Of a DNA stretch of 64,000 bases, positions 8,356 through 16,279 are shown one piece after another. This stretch comes from an uncultured Clostridiaceae bacterium (GTDB lineage Bacteria; Bacillota; Clostridia; TANB77; CAG-508): NCBI GenBank assembly GCA_930990125.1, contig CAKNOI010000004.1, positions 1-64,000 of the forward strand. Direction: 5' to 3'. A program made the position numbers and the translations under genes. The notes below the pieces were generated by a model, which saw only the letters and a list, made by a program, of their open reading frames with translations, was not told the origin of the DNA and made no database searches. How positions within the stretch are numbered: the first letter of the stretch is position 1; each line of letters opens with the position of its first letter.

Positions 8356-9162
8356 ATGGAAAAATTAAACATATTAGGAACAGGTCATGCAATGACATTA
8401 GATTGTTATAATACTTGCTTTACATTAGAGAATAATGAAGGAGAACATATATTAGTAGATACAGGTGGAGGACTACAAATAATAAAACAATTAAGGGATG
8501 CAAAGATAGATTTTAGAAAAATACATAATATTATTTTATCACATAAACATACAGATCATATATTAGGAATGTTTTGGATTATAAGATATGCACAAAAGTT
8601 TTTTGACAATAATAATTATGATGGAAATCTAAATGTTTATATGCATAAAGAATTAGAAAGTACAATTAGAAAAATAATGTTTGAAGTATTGCCAAAAAAA
8701 TTTACAAAACTTATAGATAACAGAATTATTTTTAATATAGTAGAGGATAAAGAAGAAATAAAAATACTAAATTATAATATTAAATTTTTAGATGTTCAAG
8801 CAAAAAAAGATAGACAATTTGGTTTTAAAACTACATTAGCAAATGGAAAAACATTTGTATTTTTAGGTGATGAAACATTTGATGAAAAATTAAGAGATGA
8901 AGTAGAAAATGCAGACTGGTTATTACATGAAGCAATGTGTATGGATTCAGAGGCAGATATATTTAAACCATACGAAAAAATGCATTCTACTGTAAAAACA
9001 GCATCAGAAATAGCAATGAGTTTAAATGTTAAAAATTTAGTATTATATCATGCAAGTGATAACGATTTAGAAAACAGAAAAAAGTTATACACAGAAGAGG
9101 CAAAACAATACTTTAAAGGAAATATATATGTACCAGATGATTTAGATGTTATTGAATTATAG
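8356..9162 (+). CDS. RNase Z-like metallo-beta-lactamase hydrolase
   Basis: A 268-residue metallo-beta-lactamase-fold hydrolase. The zinc motif is H63-K-H65-T-D67-H68. Further ligands are the Asp of FLGDETF and a late His in LVLYHAS. The HST of EKMHSTVKTA and the HEAMC stretch resemble the tRNase Z (ElaC) arrangement, but there is no clear flexible-arm exosite and the gene sits in a cargo cassette, so a tRNA substrate is not assured. A small-molecule esterase, lactonase or phosphodiesterase role is equally possible. It starts 1 nt after the flavodoxin gene with GGAGG just upstream, and is followed after 15 nt by a methyltransferase. Confidence 0.75.
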   Translation: MEKLNILGTGHAMTLDCYNTCFTLENNEGEHILVDTGGGLQIIKQLRDAKIDFRKIHNIILSHKHTDHILGMFWIIRYAQKFFDNNNYDGNLNVYMHKELESTIRKIMFEVLPKKFTKLIDNRIIFNIVEDKEEIKILNYNIKFLDVQAKKDRQFGFKTTLANGKTFVFLGDETFDEKLRDEVENADWLLHEAMCMDSEADIFKPYEKMHSTVKTASEIAMSLNVKNLVLYHASDNDLENRKKLYTEEAKQYFKGNIYVPDDLDVIEL

Positions 9163-9177
9163 AAAGAGGAAAAAATT

Positions 9178-10002
9178 ATGTTAGACAATTTTGAAAGCAT
9201 TAGTCCAACGGCAATTGTAACTGCATATCCTAGACAATTTACAGACATACCTTATGAAAAGCAAATATATGAATGGTTAAAGGCAAATTGTAAAAATAAT
9301 GATGTGAAATTGAATAAATTATTAGCACCAGAAATAGAAGCAAGGTATAAACTAACTAATAAAATACTAAATGATTTAAATATAAAGCAGATAGTTGAAA
9401 TTGCAGCTGGTTATTCTTCAAGAGGTATAATATATGCTCAAAAAGGATATGAGTATATTGAAATGGACTTAGAAGAAGTCACTAGAAATAAGATTAGATT
9501 ACTAAAAGATATTGCTAATATTCCTAACACTTTACATATAACAAGTGGTAATGCATTAAACTATGCAGATTTCGAAAAATGTAGTAAATTTCTTGATAAA
9601 AATAAAGAAGTAGCAATAATAAATGAAGGATTACTTAGATACCTAACTTTTGAAGAAAAAAAGATTGTTGCAAAAAATATTTATAATGTATTAAAGAAAT
9701 ATAACGGAGTATGGATTACTTGTGATGTCACACCTAAAAAGTTCATAGAAAAGCAAAATGAATGCTTACCAGATTTTAATAATAACTTAAATCAAGTTAC
9801 CTCAAGAAATGATTTACAAGATAGATTTGATGATATAGAACATATAAAATCATTTATGATGAAAATAGGATTTAAAAATATAGAGATTCATAGATTTATT
9901 GAAATGAAAGAACAGTTAAAATCGTTTGAAATATTGGGTGTTGCGAAAGAAGAATATGACGAATTATTAGAAAATGCTATAGTAGCGATTATTAAAATAT
10001 AA
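9178..10002 (+). CDS. SAM methyltransferase, LCM family
   Basis: A 274-residue class I SAM-dependent methyltransferase resembling the leucine-carboxyl-methyltransferase-type O-methyltransferases (LCM, PF04072). The early SPTAIVTAYPR stretch is typical of that family. The SAM loop is VEIAAGYSSRG with E74-x3-G78. YIEMDLEEV carries the acidic residue that would contact the ribose. AIINEGLLRYL is the motif IV/V region. A GAAAGAGG site precedes the ATG. It is the last gene of the cupin-flavodoxin-hydrolase-methyltransferase run and the last clear accessory gene. The acceptor is unknown: a carboxylate or hydroxyl of a small molecule or protein is expected from the family. Confidence 0.8.
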   Translation: MLDNFESISPTAIVTAYPRQFTDIPYEKQIYEWLKANCKNNDVKLNKLLAPEIEARYKLTNKILNDLNIKQIVEIAAGYSSRGIIYAQKGYEYIEMDLEEVTRNKIRLLKDIANIPNTLHITSGNALNYADFEKCSKFLDKNKEVAIINEGLLRYLTFEEKKIVAKNIYNVLKKYNGVWITCDVTPKKFIEKQNECLPDFNNNLNQVTSRNDLQDRFDDIEHIKSFMMKIGFKNIEIHRFIEMKEQLKSFEILGVAKEEYDELLENAIVAIIKI

Positions 10003-10321
10003 ACTTTTCAAAAACTATTGTAAATCTTAAAGATTTATGTTAAATTATAAACAACAGTTGTAGCAAAAAATTGCCAACTTGTACATATAATTCTTGCAAT
10101 ATATTGCTATAACTACATTTGAAACGGAAATAAGTAGCTTTTTTGCGATAGGCTTTTCGAAAACGTCTCTCGCAAAGGAGCCAGAAAAATAGCAGATAAG
10201 AAATTATCTGTTATTTTTTTATAAAATTTTTTTATAAATTTCTAAAAATAAATTAAACTTTTTTTAGTCGTAAATCATCTAATAAGTGTAACAAAAGATA
10301 ATACAAAAAATGAACAAATAA
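10003..10321. other. Gene-free junction with stacked hairpins
   Basis: No coding frame is convincing here. GCGA-T-AGGC (from 10145) pairs with GTCT-C-TCGC around a TTTTCGAAAA centre, giving an interrupted hairpin at about 10145-10172. It is followed by AAAGGAGCC and a true terminator at 10188-10220. The stretch is locally richer in G+C than its flanks, which suggests a structured RNA 3' end or a leader. It also lies where accessory cargo gives way to chromosomal-looking genes, so an element end could be here. No riboswitch family was recognised with confidence. A TGTAAC at 10287-10292 could be an ECF-type -35. Confidence 0.45.
10188..10220 (+). terminator. Rho-independent terminator
   Basis: AATAGCAGATAA and TTATCTGTTATT pair over 12 bp with one G-U and a GAAA tetraloop, followed by a long T-run. 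Confidence 0.85.
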
Positions 10322-11251
10322 ATGGTAAAGGATAGTGATAACTTGTACGAGGTTGCTAGAAAAAGAAATAATAAAAAAATTGCAGGATTAATAATCATCA
10401 TAATAATTATTGTTTTAGTAATTGCATTTAAAATAATAAAAAATGATAATAGTTCAAATAATAAAATAAATGAAGTAAATCAAATACAAGAAAGTAGTTT
10501 AGAAAAAAATAATAATGAAATAAGTAATGAACAAGAAAATGAAAACAATAATGAAAATACGAATAATGAAACCGGTAATGGAGTAATAAAAGTGCCTATA
10601 GAAGAAGAACCCGTTGATGAACCTGCAGAACCACCTGCAGAAGAACCTATAGAAGAGCCTATAAATAATACAAACACAGGTAACAAAAAAGAATTTGGAA
10701 GTAATGTTGCTTTTATAGGTGATTCCAGAACACAAGCTTTTTTAATGTATGCTGGTTTAAAAGATGTTAAAGATTATACAAATATAGGTCTTATGGTAGA
10801 TACTGCAATTACTAAAAAATTTATAACCAATAGTAGAGGAGAAAAAATAACAATACTGGATGACTTAGCATATAGCAATATTGATACAGTATATATCATG
10901 TTAGGTATAAACGAATTAGGATGGGTATATAGTAGCATATTTATCCAAAAATATGAAGAGTTAATAGACAAAATACATGAAATAAAGCCAAATTGTGAAG
11001 TTATTGTACAATCCATCATTCCTGTTACAAAAACGAAATCGGATAATGATGCTATTTATAATAACCCAAAAATTGTAGAATACAATAAATTGATAAAAGA
11101 AATGGCGGATAGAAAAAATATACAATATATTGATTTAGTCCCTGTACTTGCAGATGCATATGGCAACTTACCAGAAGATGCAAGCACAGATGGAATTCTC
11201 TTAAATAAAGAATACTGCTTAAAATGGTTAGATTGTTTACAAAATAATTAA
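10322..11251 (+). CDS. Membrane-anchored SGNH/GDSL hydrolase-like protein
   Basis: A 309-residue protein: short cytoplasmic N-terminus, one membrane segment (about 21-38), a low-complexity Asn/Glu/Pro linker (about 45-120), then an extracellular SGNH hydrolase domain. Block I is FIGDSRTQ with nucleophile S135. Block III is LGINELG with N197. In block V the usual D-x-x-H reads D290-G-I-L, so the catalytic His is replaced by Leu and activity is doubtful. The family includes wall-polymer O-acetyl transferases and esterases. No ribosome site precedes the ATG; an in-frame TTG at 10343 has AAGGA 10 nt upstream. A DUF4358 gene and an ECF sigma/RsiV pair follow, suggesting a cell-wall modification or lysozyme-response role. 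Confidence 0.75.
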   Translation: MVKDSDNLYEVARKRNNKKIAGLIIIIIIIVLVIAFKIIKNDNSSNNKINEVNQIQESSLEKNNNEISNEQENENNNENTNNETGNGVIKVPIEEEPVDEPAEPPAEEPIEEPINNTNTGNKKEFGSNVAFIGDSRTQAFLMYAGLKDVKDYTNIGLMVDTAITKKFITNSRGEKITILDDLAYSNIDTVYIMLGINELGWVYSSIFIQKYEELIDKIHEIKPNCEVIVQSIIPVTKTKSDNDAIYNNPKIVEYNKLIKEMADRKNIQYIDLVPVLADAYGNLPEDASTDGILLNKEYCLKWLDCLQNN

Positions 11252-11272
11252 TTAGAAATAGGAGTGTTAAAC

Positions 11273-11761
11273 ATGAATGTAAAGAAAATAATTGCAGTAA
11301 TATTAGTAGGTATACTTTTTATTATTACAATTGTATTTGCTATTATGAATAATAATAAAGATGAAAATAAAAAAATAGACATACAAAAACTAGCAGAAGA
11401 GTTAATAAGTGCACCAATATTTGAAGATAATTTAAGCGAAATAGATAAAGAAAGTGCCTTGAAAAGATATAACTTTAATGCGGAAACAATAAAAGATATT
11501 TGTTCTTATATAGGAACGGGAGCTACAGCAGAAGAAATTTTGATAATAGAATTAAATAATAAAACAGATAGGGAAACAACAAAAGAAATAATTACAACAG
11601 AAATAGAAGATAGAAAAGTAAATTATCAAAATTATTTACCAAAAGAAGTTTCTAAGTTAGAAAATTACAATTTAGAAATGGTAGGAAATTATATCATCTT
11701 ATGCATTTCGAATGATTATGATACAGCAAAAGAAATTATAGATAAAAACACAAATACGTAA
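11273..11761 (+). CDS. DUF4358-type secreted/anchored protein
   Basis: A 162-residue protein with an N-terminal membrane anchor or signal segment (about 5-25), then a domain resembling DUF4358: a YIGTGATAEEILIIEL stretch followed by a charged helix ending in EDRKVNYQNYLP. DUF4358 genes often lie beside SGNH hydrolase and MBOAT genes in Firmicutes wall-acylation loci; no MBOAT gene is present here. The ATG at 11273 is chosen because GGAG lies at 11261-11264; the in-frame GTG at 11264 overlaps that site. It lies 21 nt after the SGNH gene and 13 nt before the sigma factor, so all four genes are probably one transcript. Confidence 0.7.
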   Translation: MNVKKIIAVILVGILFIITIVFAIMNNNKDENKKIDIQKLAEELISAPIFEDNLSEIDKESALKRYNFNAETIKDICSYIGTGATAEEILIIELNNKTDRETTKEIITTEIEDRKVNYQNYLPKEVSKLENYNLEMVGNYIILCISNDYDTAKEIIDKNTNT

Positions 11762-11774
11762 AAGGAGTATAGCA

Positions 11775-12260
11775 GTGCAGGATGTAAAAGAAACATTGAT
11801 AAATTATATAAGAGACAATCAAGACAAACTATATAGAATGGCATTTAGTTATGCAAAAAACGAAGATGCAGCCTTAGATATCGTACAAGAAGCTATAACC
11901 AAAGCACTAAAAAATATAGATAAATTAAAAGAAGAAAAATATGTAAATACATGGTTCTATCGCATTGTCATCAATGAATGTTTACAGTATATCAAAAAAA
12001 ACAAAAAGATGATGTATTGTAGGTTGCAGGAAATAGAAAATAAGGTGGATTGGAAAGATTCTATCACTTATGAAGGAATCGACACGTATAAATATGTTCA
12101 AAAGCTAAGCCCAAAAATAAAAACAGTTATTTTACTAAGATTTTTTGAAGATAAAAAAATAGAAGAAATAGCAAAAATAACAAACACAAATGTAAACACA
12201 GTAAAATCTAGACTATATAAGGGGCTGAAAGAATTAAGAAAATGGCTAAAAAATGAATAG
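11775..12260 (+). CDS. sigV: ECF sigma factor, SigV-like
   Basis: A 161-residue extracytoplasmic-function sigma factor. Region 2 spans about residues 10-75 (YRMAFSYAKNEDAALDIVQEA then TWFYRIVINE). Region 4 spans about 100-158, with the helix-turn-helix KIEEIAKITNTNVNTVKSRL. The start is GTG at 11775 with AAAGGAG upstream. It is followed after 15 nt by an RsiV-like anti-sigma gene. In Bacillus and Enterococcus the SigV-RsiV pair answers lysozyme. The upstream SGNH and DUF4358 genes fit that setting, but the SigV identity rests on the neighbour's domain and is therefore inference. Confidence 0.8.
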   Translation: MQDVKETLINYIRDNQDKLYRMAFSYAKNEDAALDIVQEAITKALKNIDKLKEEKYVNTWFYRIVINECLQYIKKNKKMMYCRLQEIENKVDWKDSITYEGIDTYKYVQKLSPKIKTVILLRFFEDKKIEEIAKITNTNVNTVKSRLYKGLKELRKWLKNE

Positions 12261-12275
12261 AAAGGAAGTGAGAAA

Positions 12276-13148
12276 ATGAAAAACTTAAATAAAGCGAAAG
12301 AAGTTTATCAATCAATACACATACCAAAGCATCTAAGTTATGTAGTAAACAAAGCTATTGGAGAAAATGGCAAAAAAGAGCATCATCCATGGAATTTTTG
12401 GAAACCAATGGTATCTACAATAAGTTGCGTGTTTTTGGCTTTTGTTTTTATGCTAAATGTAAGCCCTAGCTTTGCTACAACAGTTTCAGAAATCCCAATT
12501 TTAGGAGAAGTAGCAAAAGTATTTACCATAGAAGAATATCATAAAGAAGATGAAGAAAAACTTATTAATGCCAAGATACCAGCGATAGAGAATACAGGAA
12601 ATACGGAATTAGAACAAAGAGTTAATTATGAAATTATGCTAAAAATAAATGAAATTTTAGAAGAAGCAGAGCAAAGAGCTTCTGAATATAAAAAGGCTGT
12701 GCTAGAAACAGGAGGAACAGAAGAGGATTATCAACCAATTAACATACAAATAGACTATAAGGTAGGCTATTCTAACAATCAAGTTGTTTCCTTTGTAATA
12801 TGGAAATCAGAAACACTAGCTAGTGCTTACACAGAAAGTTATTTTTATAATATTGATATAAAAACAGGAAAAAATCTAAATTTAAAAGATGTGTTGGGTA
12901 ATAACTACAAACAAATAGTAGATGAAACGATAGAGAAAGAAATAGAAGAAAGAAGCAAAAAACAAAATATGACATATTTTACAAAAGAAGAAGGTGGTTT
13001 TACAGGTATTGAAAATGAATATCAAGACTTTTATATTAACACAGATGGAAAAGTAGTTATTGTTTTTCCAAAATATCAAATTGCACCAGGCTCTATGGGA
13101 ACGCAAGAGTTTGTGATAGAAGAACCAATAGATTTTCTTTCTAAATAA
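12276..13148 (+). CDS. rsiV: RsiV-like anti-sigma factor (DUF3298)
   Basis: A 290-residue single-pass membrane protein. The cytoplasmic part (1-46) would hold the sigma factor. A membrane segment lies at about 47-67. The external part has DUF4163/DUF3298-like sequence: an early strand-rich region, then the conserved YFYNIDIKTGKNLNLKDVLG block and a C-terminal FYINTDGKVVIVFPKYQIAPG strand pair. This architecture is that of RsiV, whose external domain binds lysozyme and is then cleaved to release SigV. A GGAAG site precedes the ATG. It is the last gene of the cluster, followed by a terminator at 13163. Confidence 0.8.
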   Translation: MKNLNKAKEVYQSIHIPKHLSYVVNKAIGENGKKEHHPWNFWKPMVSTISCVFLAFVFMLNVSPSFATTVSEIPILGEVAKVFTIEEYHKEDEEKLINAKIPAIENTGNTELEQRVNYEIMLKINEILEEAEQRASEYKKAVLETGGTEEDYQPINIQIDYKVGYSNNQVVSFVIWKSETLASAYTESYFYNIDIKTGKNLNLKDVLGNNYKQIVDETIEKEIEERSKKQNMTYFTKEEGGFTGIENEYQDFYINTDGKVVIVFPKYQIAPGSMGTQEFVIEEPIDFLSK

Positions 13149-13162
13149 TAAAAATTTCAAAA

Positions 13163-13196
13163 AAACAGATTAAGATAATTTCTTATCTGTTTTTTT
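13163..13196 (+). terminator. Terminator after anti-sigma gene
   Basis: AAACAGATTAAGA and TCTTATCTGTTT pair with a one-base bulge, followed by TTTT. Confidence 0.75.
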
Positions 13197-13202
13197 CTGA
13201 TA

Positions 13203-13239
13203 GATAGCTATTGCTATCCATAATTTGTTATGATATGAT
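13203..13239 (+). promoter_or_regulatory. Promoter with palindrome over -35
   Basis: TTGCTA (13211-13216), a 17-bp spacer and TATGAT (13234-13239) form a sigma-A-like promoter for the gene at 13300. The palindrome GATAGC-tatt-GCTATC (13203-13218) covers the -35 and could be an operator. Confidence 0.5.
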
Positions 13240-13299
13240 TTAAAAAAACGGAAGAAAGTAACAAAAAACAACAGAAAAAAGGAAGAGAAGAGGAAAAAC

Positions 13300-14112
13300 A
13301 TGGGAAATAGAGAAGATTGGAAAGAAATAGAACAATCAATAGAACAGTCAGATAACGAAAAAGCAAAGAAGTATAGAGGTTTAAACATTATAGAAATGCT
13401 AGATAGAGTAATACAAAGAGCGACAACACAGACGATAGATGGTTGGAAGGCATTAAAAATAATTCTTAAAATAATGGTAGTTGCAGTAGTAATCTGGGTA
13501 GTGTTCCAATTTTACGTGTTTTTAAAAATTACAATATCTAACTTACAAAATTCACATGAAATTAATGTAGAATCTAACATTGAAACTTCTCAGTATGCAA
13601 AAGTAGCATTAACATCACAAGATACAGACGAAGAAGAAAATGGAAAATATTATTTTCAACTAGAAAAATTTCCGCAAATACAATTTACATCGATAAAGTT
13701 TTTTGGAAGTGAGTATAACGACCTAGAAGATAATCTACATCAATATTTATTTCAACAATGGGAAGATCCAGATAAAAATAAATTTCACATCATACAATCA
13801 AAAACAAAAGATGATTTACTAATTTATGAAACCTATTTAGAAATTGACACTTATGAAGAGTTATTAGAAGGAACGGAAGCAATTATCCGCTATTTACAAT
13901 ATGCAGAAGAGTGGAATAAAGAAAATGGAAAAATAATTGATATATGGCAACAAAAAGAAGGTCAATTTGTCATGCCATTGCAAGCCAAGATATATTTAAA
14001 AAAAGGGGAAAACAAACTACTATTATATCATGAAAGATTTCAAACAGCAGACGAAATAAGGCAAGAAGCAAAGCTGTTGTATCAACAATTCCAAAATGAA
14101 ACAGAAAAATAA
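13300..14112 (+). CDS. Orphan single-pass membrane protein
   Basis: A 270-residue protein that I do not recognise. The N-terminus (1-45) is highly charged, a membrane segment lies at about 52-77 (IILKIMVVAVVIWVVFQF), and about 190 residues follow that are probably extracytoplasmic and rich in aromatic and acidic residues. Several strand-helix alternations are visible but no catalytic motif. A GAAGAGAGGA-type site precedes the ATG. It appears monocistronic: a promoter lies at 13211-13239 and the next gene has its own strong site 72 nt later. Confidence 0.6.
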   Translation: MGNREDWKEIEQSIEQSDNEKAKKYRGLNIIEMLDRVIQRATTQTIDGWKALKIILKIMVVAVVIWVVFQFYVFLKITISNLQNSHEINVESNIETSQYAKVALTSQDTDEEENGKYYFQLEKFPQIQFTSIKFFGSEYNDLEDNLHQYLFQQWEDPDKNKFHIIQSKTKDDLLIYETYLEIDTYEELLEGTEAIIRYLQYAEEWNKENGKIIDIWQQKEGQFVMPLQAKIYLKKGENKLLLYHERFQTADEIRQEAKLLYQQFQNETEK

Positions 14113-14184
14113 GGATAAAAACGTAAATTTTTACACATATTAAAACTAGAATGGAAAAGGGTGTAAAGAAAGGAGGACTTAAGT

Positions 14185-15153
14185 TTGATATGGAAAATAG
14201 TCTGCCTTATTATAGGCTTTGTATTTTTAGTAAAAGGTGCAGATTTATTAGTAAAAGCAGCTAGTAGTCTTGCCAAAAAACTTGGGTTATCCGAAATGCT
14301 AATAGGTTTAACAATTGTAGCATTGGGAACTTCCCTTCCAGAGGTTTTTATTACAATTACTTCGGCGGTAGAAGGACATTCGGATTTAATTATAGGAAAT
14401 GCCATTGGAAGTTGTATTTGTAATTTTTTATTTGTTATTGGAATTTCTTGTTTAATAAGACCAGTAAAATTTGACAAAAGAATTGTCAAAAGGCATCTGC
14501 CAATAGGAATTGCTGCAATGTTATTATTGCTAGTATTGGGAAATACAGATAAACTAGGAGGAGCACAAACTATCACAAGATGGCAGGGGGTTATATTATT
14601 AATTTGTACTCTACTGTATATTCTATATACTATTTATGAAGAAAAAACAATCAAAAATAAAGCTATTGATGAGGAAATAATAAAAGACGTAAAGGCAAGA
14701 GAAACAGACTCGATTAAAAGAATTGTAATTTATTTTATATTAGGCATTGTAGGATTAAAAATTGGCGCAGATTGGGTGGTGGATAATTCGATAGAAATAG
14801 CAAAGTATTATGGACTTTCTGAAAAATTTATAGGAATAACGATAGTGGCAATAGGAACTGCCTTGCCAGAAATTATAACAGGCATTATAGCAGCTAAAAA
14901 AGGAGAAACAGACTTATTATTAGGAAATATATCTGGTTCTAATATCATAAATTTATGCTTGCTAATAGGGTTAGGAGCAGTTATTCATCCACTTACCTTT
15001 ACAACCGATTTTAATAGTAGTATTTTTATATTAATAGCCGTAACCATTTTACTACAATGGCTGGCTACAAGAAATCCAAAAAGTGAATTAAATAGAAGTA
15101 AGGGAGTACTTTTAATTTTCCTATATGGTTTATATATTGTAAGTATACTGTAG
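14185..15153 (+). CDS. Ca2+/Na+ antiporter, CaCA family (YrbG-like)
   Basis: A 322-residue membrane exchanger of the CaCA superfamily, made of two homologous halves of five membrane segments. The two alpha repeats are visible as GLTIVALGTSLPEVFITITSA (split here: GLTIVALGTSLPE, then VFITITSA) near residue 42 and GITIVAIGTALPEIITGI near residue 216. Each contains the conserved GT(S/A)LPE whose Glu binds cation. The two halves are joined by a charged loop at about 150-175. It would export Ca2+ in exchange for Na+ or H+. The start is TTG at 14185 with AAAGGAGG upstream. It ends at a convergent terminator facing rpsI. Confidence 0.85.
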   Translation: MIWKIVCLIIGFVFLVKGADLLVKAASSLAKKLGLSEMLIGLTIVALGTSLPEVFITITSAVEGHSDLIIGNAIGSCICNFLFVIGISCLIRPVKFDKRIVKRHLPIGIAAMLLLLVLGNTDKLGGAQTITRWQGVILLICTLLYILYTIYEEKTIKNKAIDEEIIKDVKARETDSIKRIVIYFILGIVGLKIGADWVVDNSIEIAKYYGLSEKFIGITIVAIGTALPEIITGIIAAKKGETDLLLGNISGSNIINLCLLIGLGAVIHPLTFTTDFNSSIFILIAVTILLQWLATRNPKSELNRSKGVLLIFLYGLYIVSIL

Positions 15154-15172
15154 CTATACTGTAGCTATACTG
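15144..15172. repeat. Triplicated 11-bp repeat at gene end
   Basis: TATACTGTAGC occurs twice in tandem and is followed by TATACTG. The first copy carries the stop codon of the exchanger gene. It is probably a replication-slippage product. Confidence 0.7.
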
Positions 15173-15187
15173 GGGATTTATCCTACA

Positions 15188-15226
15188 AAAAAAACCTAGA
15201 AGTATTACTACTACTAAGGTTTTTAA
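15188..15226. terminator. Bidirectional terminator
   Basis: AAAACCTAGAAGTA and TACTACTAAGGTTTT form an imperfect hairpin flanked by A-runs and T-runs, serving the exchanger (+) and rpsI (-). Confidence 0.65.
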
Positions 15227-15230
15227 ATTT

Positions 15231-15638
15231 TTATCTTTTACTAAATTGTGGTGCACGTCTTGCTTTTTTAAGACCGTATTTTTTTCTTTCTTTCATTCTT
15301 GGATCTCTTGTTAAGAATCCGTTTGCTTTTAAGATAGGTCTATGTTCACCATTTGCTTCTAATAATGCTCTTGCAATACCATGGCGGATAGCTCCAGCTT
15401 GACCTGTAAATCCACCACCAACAACTTTACAAATAACATCATATTTAGTAGCGTTATTGGTAACTGTTAAAGGTTGTCTTACAATAACCTTTAATGTTTC
15501 TGTTCCAAAATAGTCATCCATATCTTTTCCATTAATGGTAACTTTTCCAGATCCTTCTACTAATCTTACTCTAGCAATTGCTTGTTTTCTTCTACCAGTT
15601 CCATAAAACATAATTTTTTCTGTTTTAGATTTAGCCAT
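15231..15638 (-). CDS. rpsI: 30S ribosomal protein S9
   Basis: A 135-residue ribosomal protein uS9. Recognisable stretches are [15 protein letters not shown] near the N-terminus, [19 protein letters not shown] in the middle, and the basic C-terminal tail ending in PQFSKR that reaches the ribosomal P site. A GGAAGGAG-like site lies just upstream. It lies 17 nt after rplM, the usual order, and is transcribed with it from the promoter at 16198-16226. Confidence 0.97.
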   Translation of the reverse strand: MAKSKTEKIMFYGTGRRKQAIARVRLVEGSGKVTINGKDMDDYFGTETLKVIVRQPLTVTNNATKYDVICKVVGGGFTGQAGAIRHGIARALLEANGEHRPILKANGFLTRDPRMKERKKYGLKKARRAPQFSKR

Positions 15639-15655
15639 TTTTTCTTATCTCCTTC

Positions 15656-16090
15656 CTAAAAATTCCATACTTCTGGTTTTTGAGCGATGTTTTCATGTTC
15701 GCTACCAGCATATACTCTTAATTTTTTTGCTTGTGCTCTTCCTAAAGAATTATGTGGTAACATTCCTGTAATAGCAAGTGTCATCATTTTAGTAGGATTG
15801 TTTGCTAGCATATCTTTAGCAGAAGTTTCTTTCATTCCTCCAATGTATCCAGAATGATGTCTGTATACTTTTTGGTTTAATTTGTTGCCTGTTAAAACAA
15901 CATCTTTACAATTTAAAATAATAACATGGTCACCAACATCAATATTTGGTGTAAAGGTTGGTTTATGTTTTCCTCTTAATAATTTTGCAGCTTCGGCAGC
16001 AACTCTACCAAGTGGTTTTCCACTGGCATCGATGATATACCATTTGCTTTCTACTTCATTTTTCTTAGCACTATACGTTGTATTATTCAT
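15656..16090 (-). CDS. rplM: 50S ribosomal protein L13
   Basis: A 144-residue ribosomal protein uL13, normal in length. Typical stretches are [16 protein letters not shown] near the N-terminus, [19 protein letters not shown], and [20 protein letters not shown] in parts ([20 protein letters not shown]). It is the first gene of the rplM-rpsI operon. About 107 nt of untranslated leader precede it, where Firmicutes commonly have an autoregulatory L13 leader. Confidence 0.97.
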   Translation of the reverse strand: MNNTTYSAKKNEVESKWYIIDASGKPLGRVAAEAAKLLRGKHKPTFTPNIDVGDHVIILNCKDVVLTGNKLNQKVYRHHSGYIGGMKETSAKDMLANNPTKMMTLAITGMLPHNSLGRAQAKKLRVYAGSEHENIAQKPEVWNF

Positions 16091-16190
16091 GGTATTTAAT
16101 ACCCTCCATTCATGATAATAATTTTATATGTAAACTAAACAAAAAACCACCGGGGAGAAGCTTTTTATTTAAAGTTTATTCATATTAATG
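16091..16190 (-). promoter_or_regulatory. Candidate L13 leader RNA
   Basis: The untranslated leader between the rplM promoter and its start contains a short G+C-rich block (CTTCTCCCCGGTGG on the minus strand) in otherwise AT-rich sequence. Its position matches the L13 leader known in Firmicutes. I did not establish the fold in detail. Confidence 0.4.
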
Positions 16191-16197
16191 CCATATT

Positions 16198-16226
16198 ATT
16201 TTAATACAAAAAAACAAAAAAGTCAA
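16198..16226 (-). promoter_or_regulatory. rplM promoter
   Basis: On the minus strand: TTGACT (16226-16221), a 17-bp spacer, and TAAAAT (16203-16198). Confidence 0.8.
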
Positions 16227-16244
16227 GAAAATTTTGGAAAATAC

Positions 16245-16273
16245 TTGACTTTCTCAAAAAAATAGAGTAAAAT
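16245..16273 (+). promoter_or_regulatory. infC operon promoter
   Basis: TTGACT (16245-16250), a 17-bp spacer and TAAAAT (16268-16273). It is back to back with the rplM promoter; the two -35 boxes are 18 bp apart and form an AAAGTCAAG/CTTGACTTT inverted repeat. Confidence 0.85.
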
Positions 16274-16279
16274 TATTTC

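Noticed and set aside
10120-10220. c-di-GMP (GEMM) riboswitch
   Set aside because: CGAAA and GCAAAG occur, but the conserved GACGCAAAGCC context and second stem are absent; left as unassigned structure.
14082-14576. 164-codon minus-strand frame over the exchanger gene
   Set aside because: The plus-strand CaCA repeats are unmistakable; the antisense frame has no start signals.
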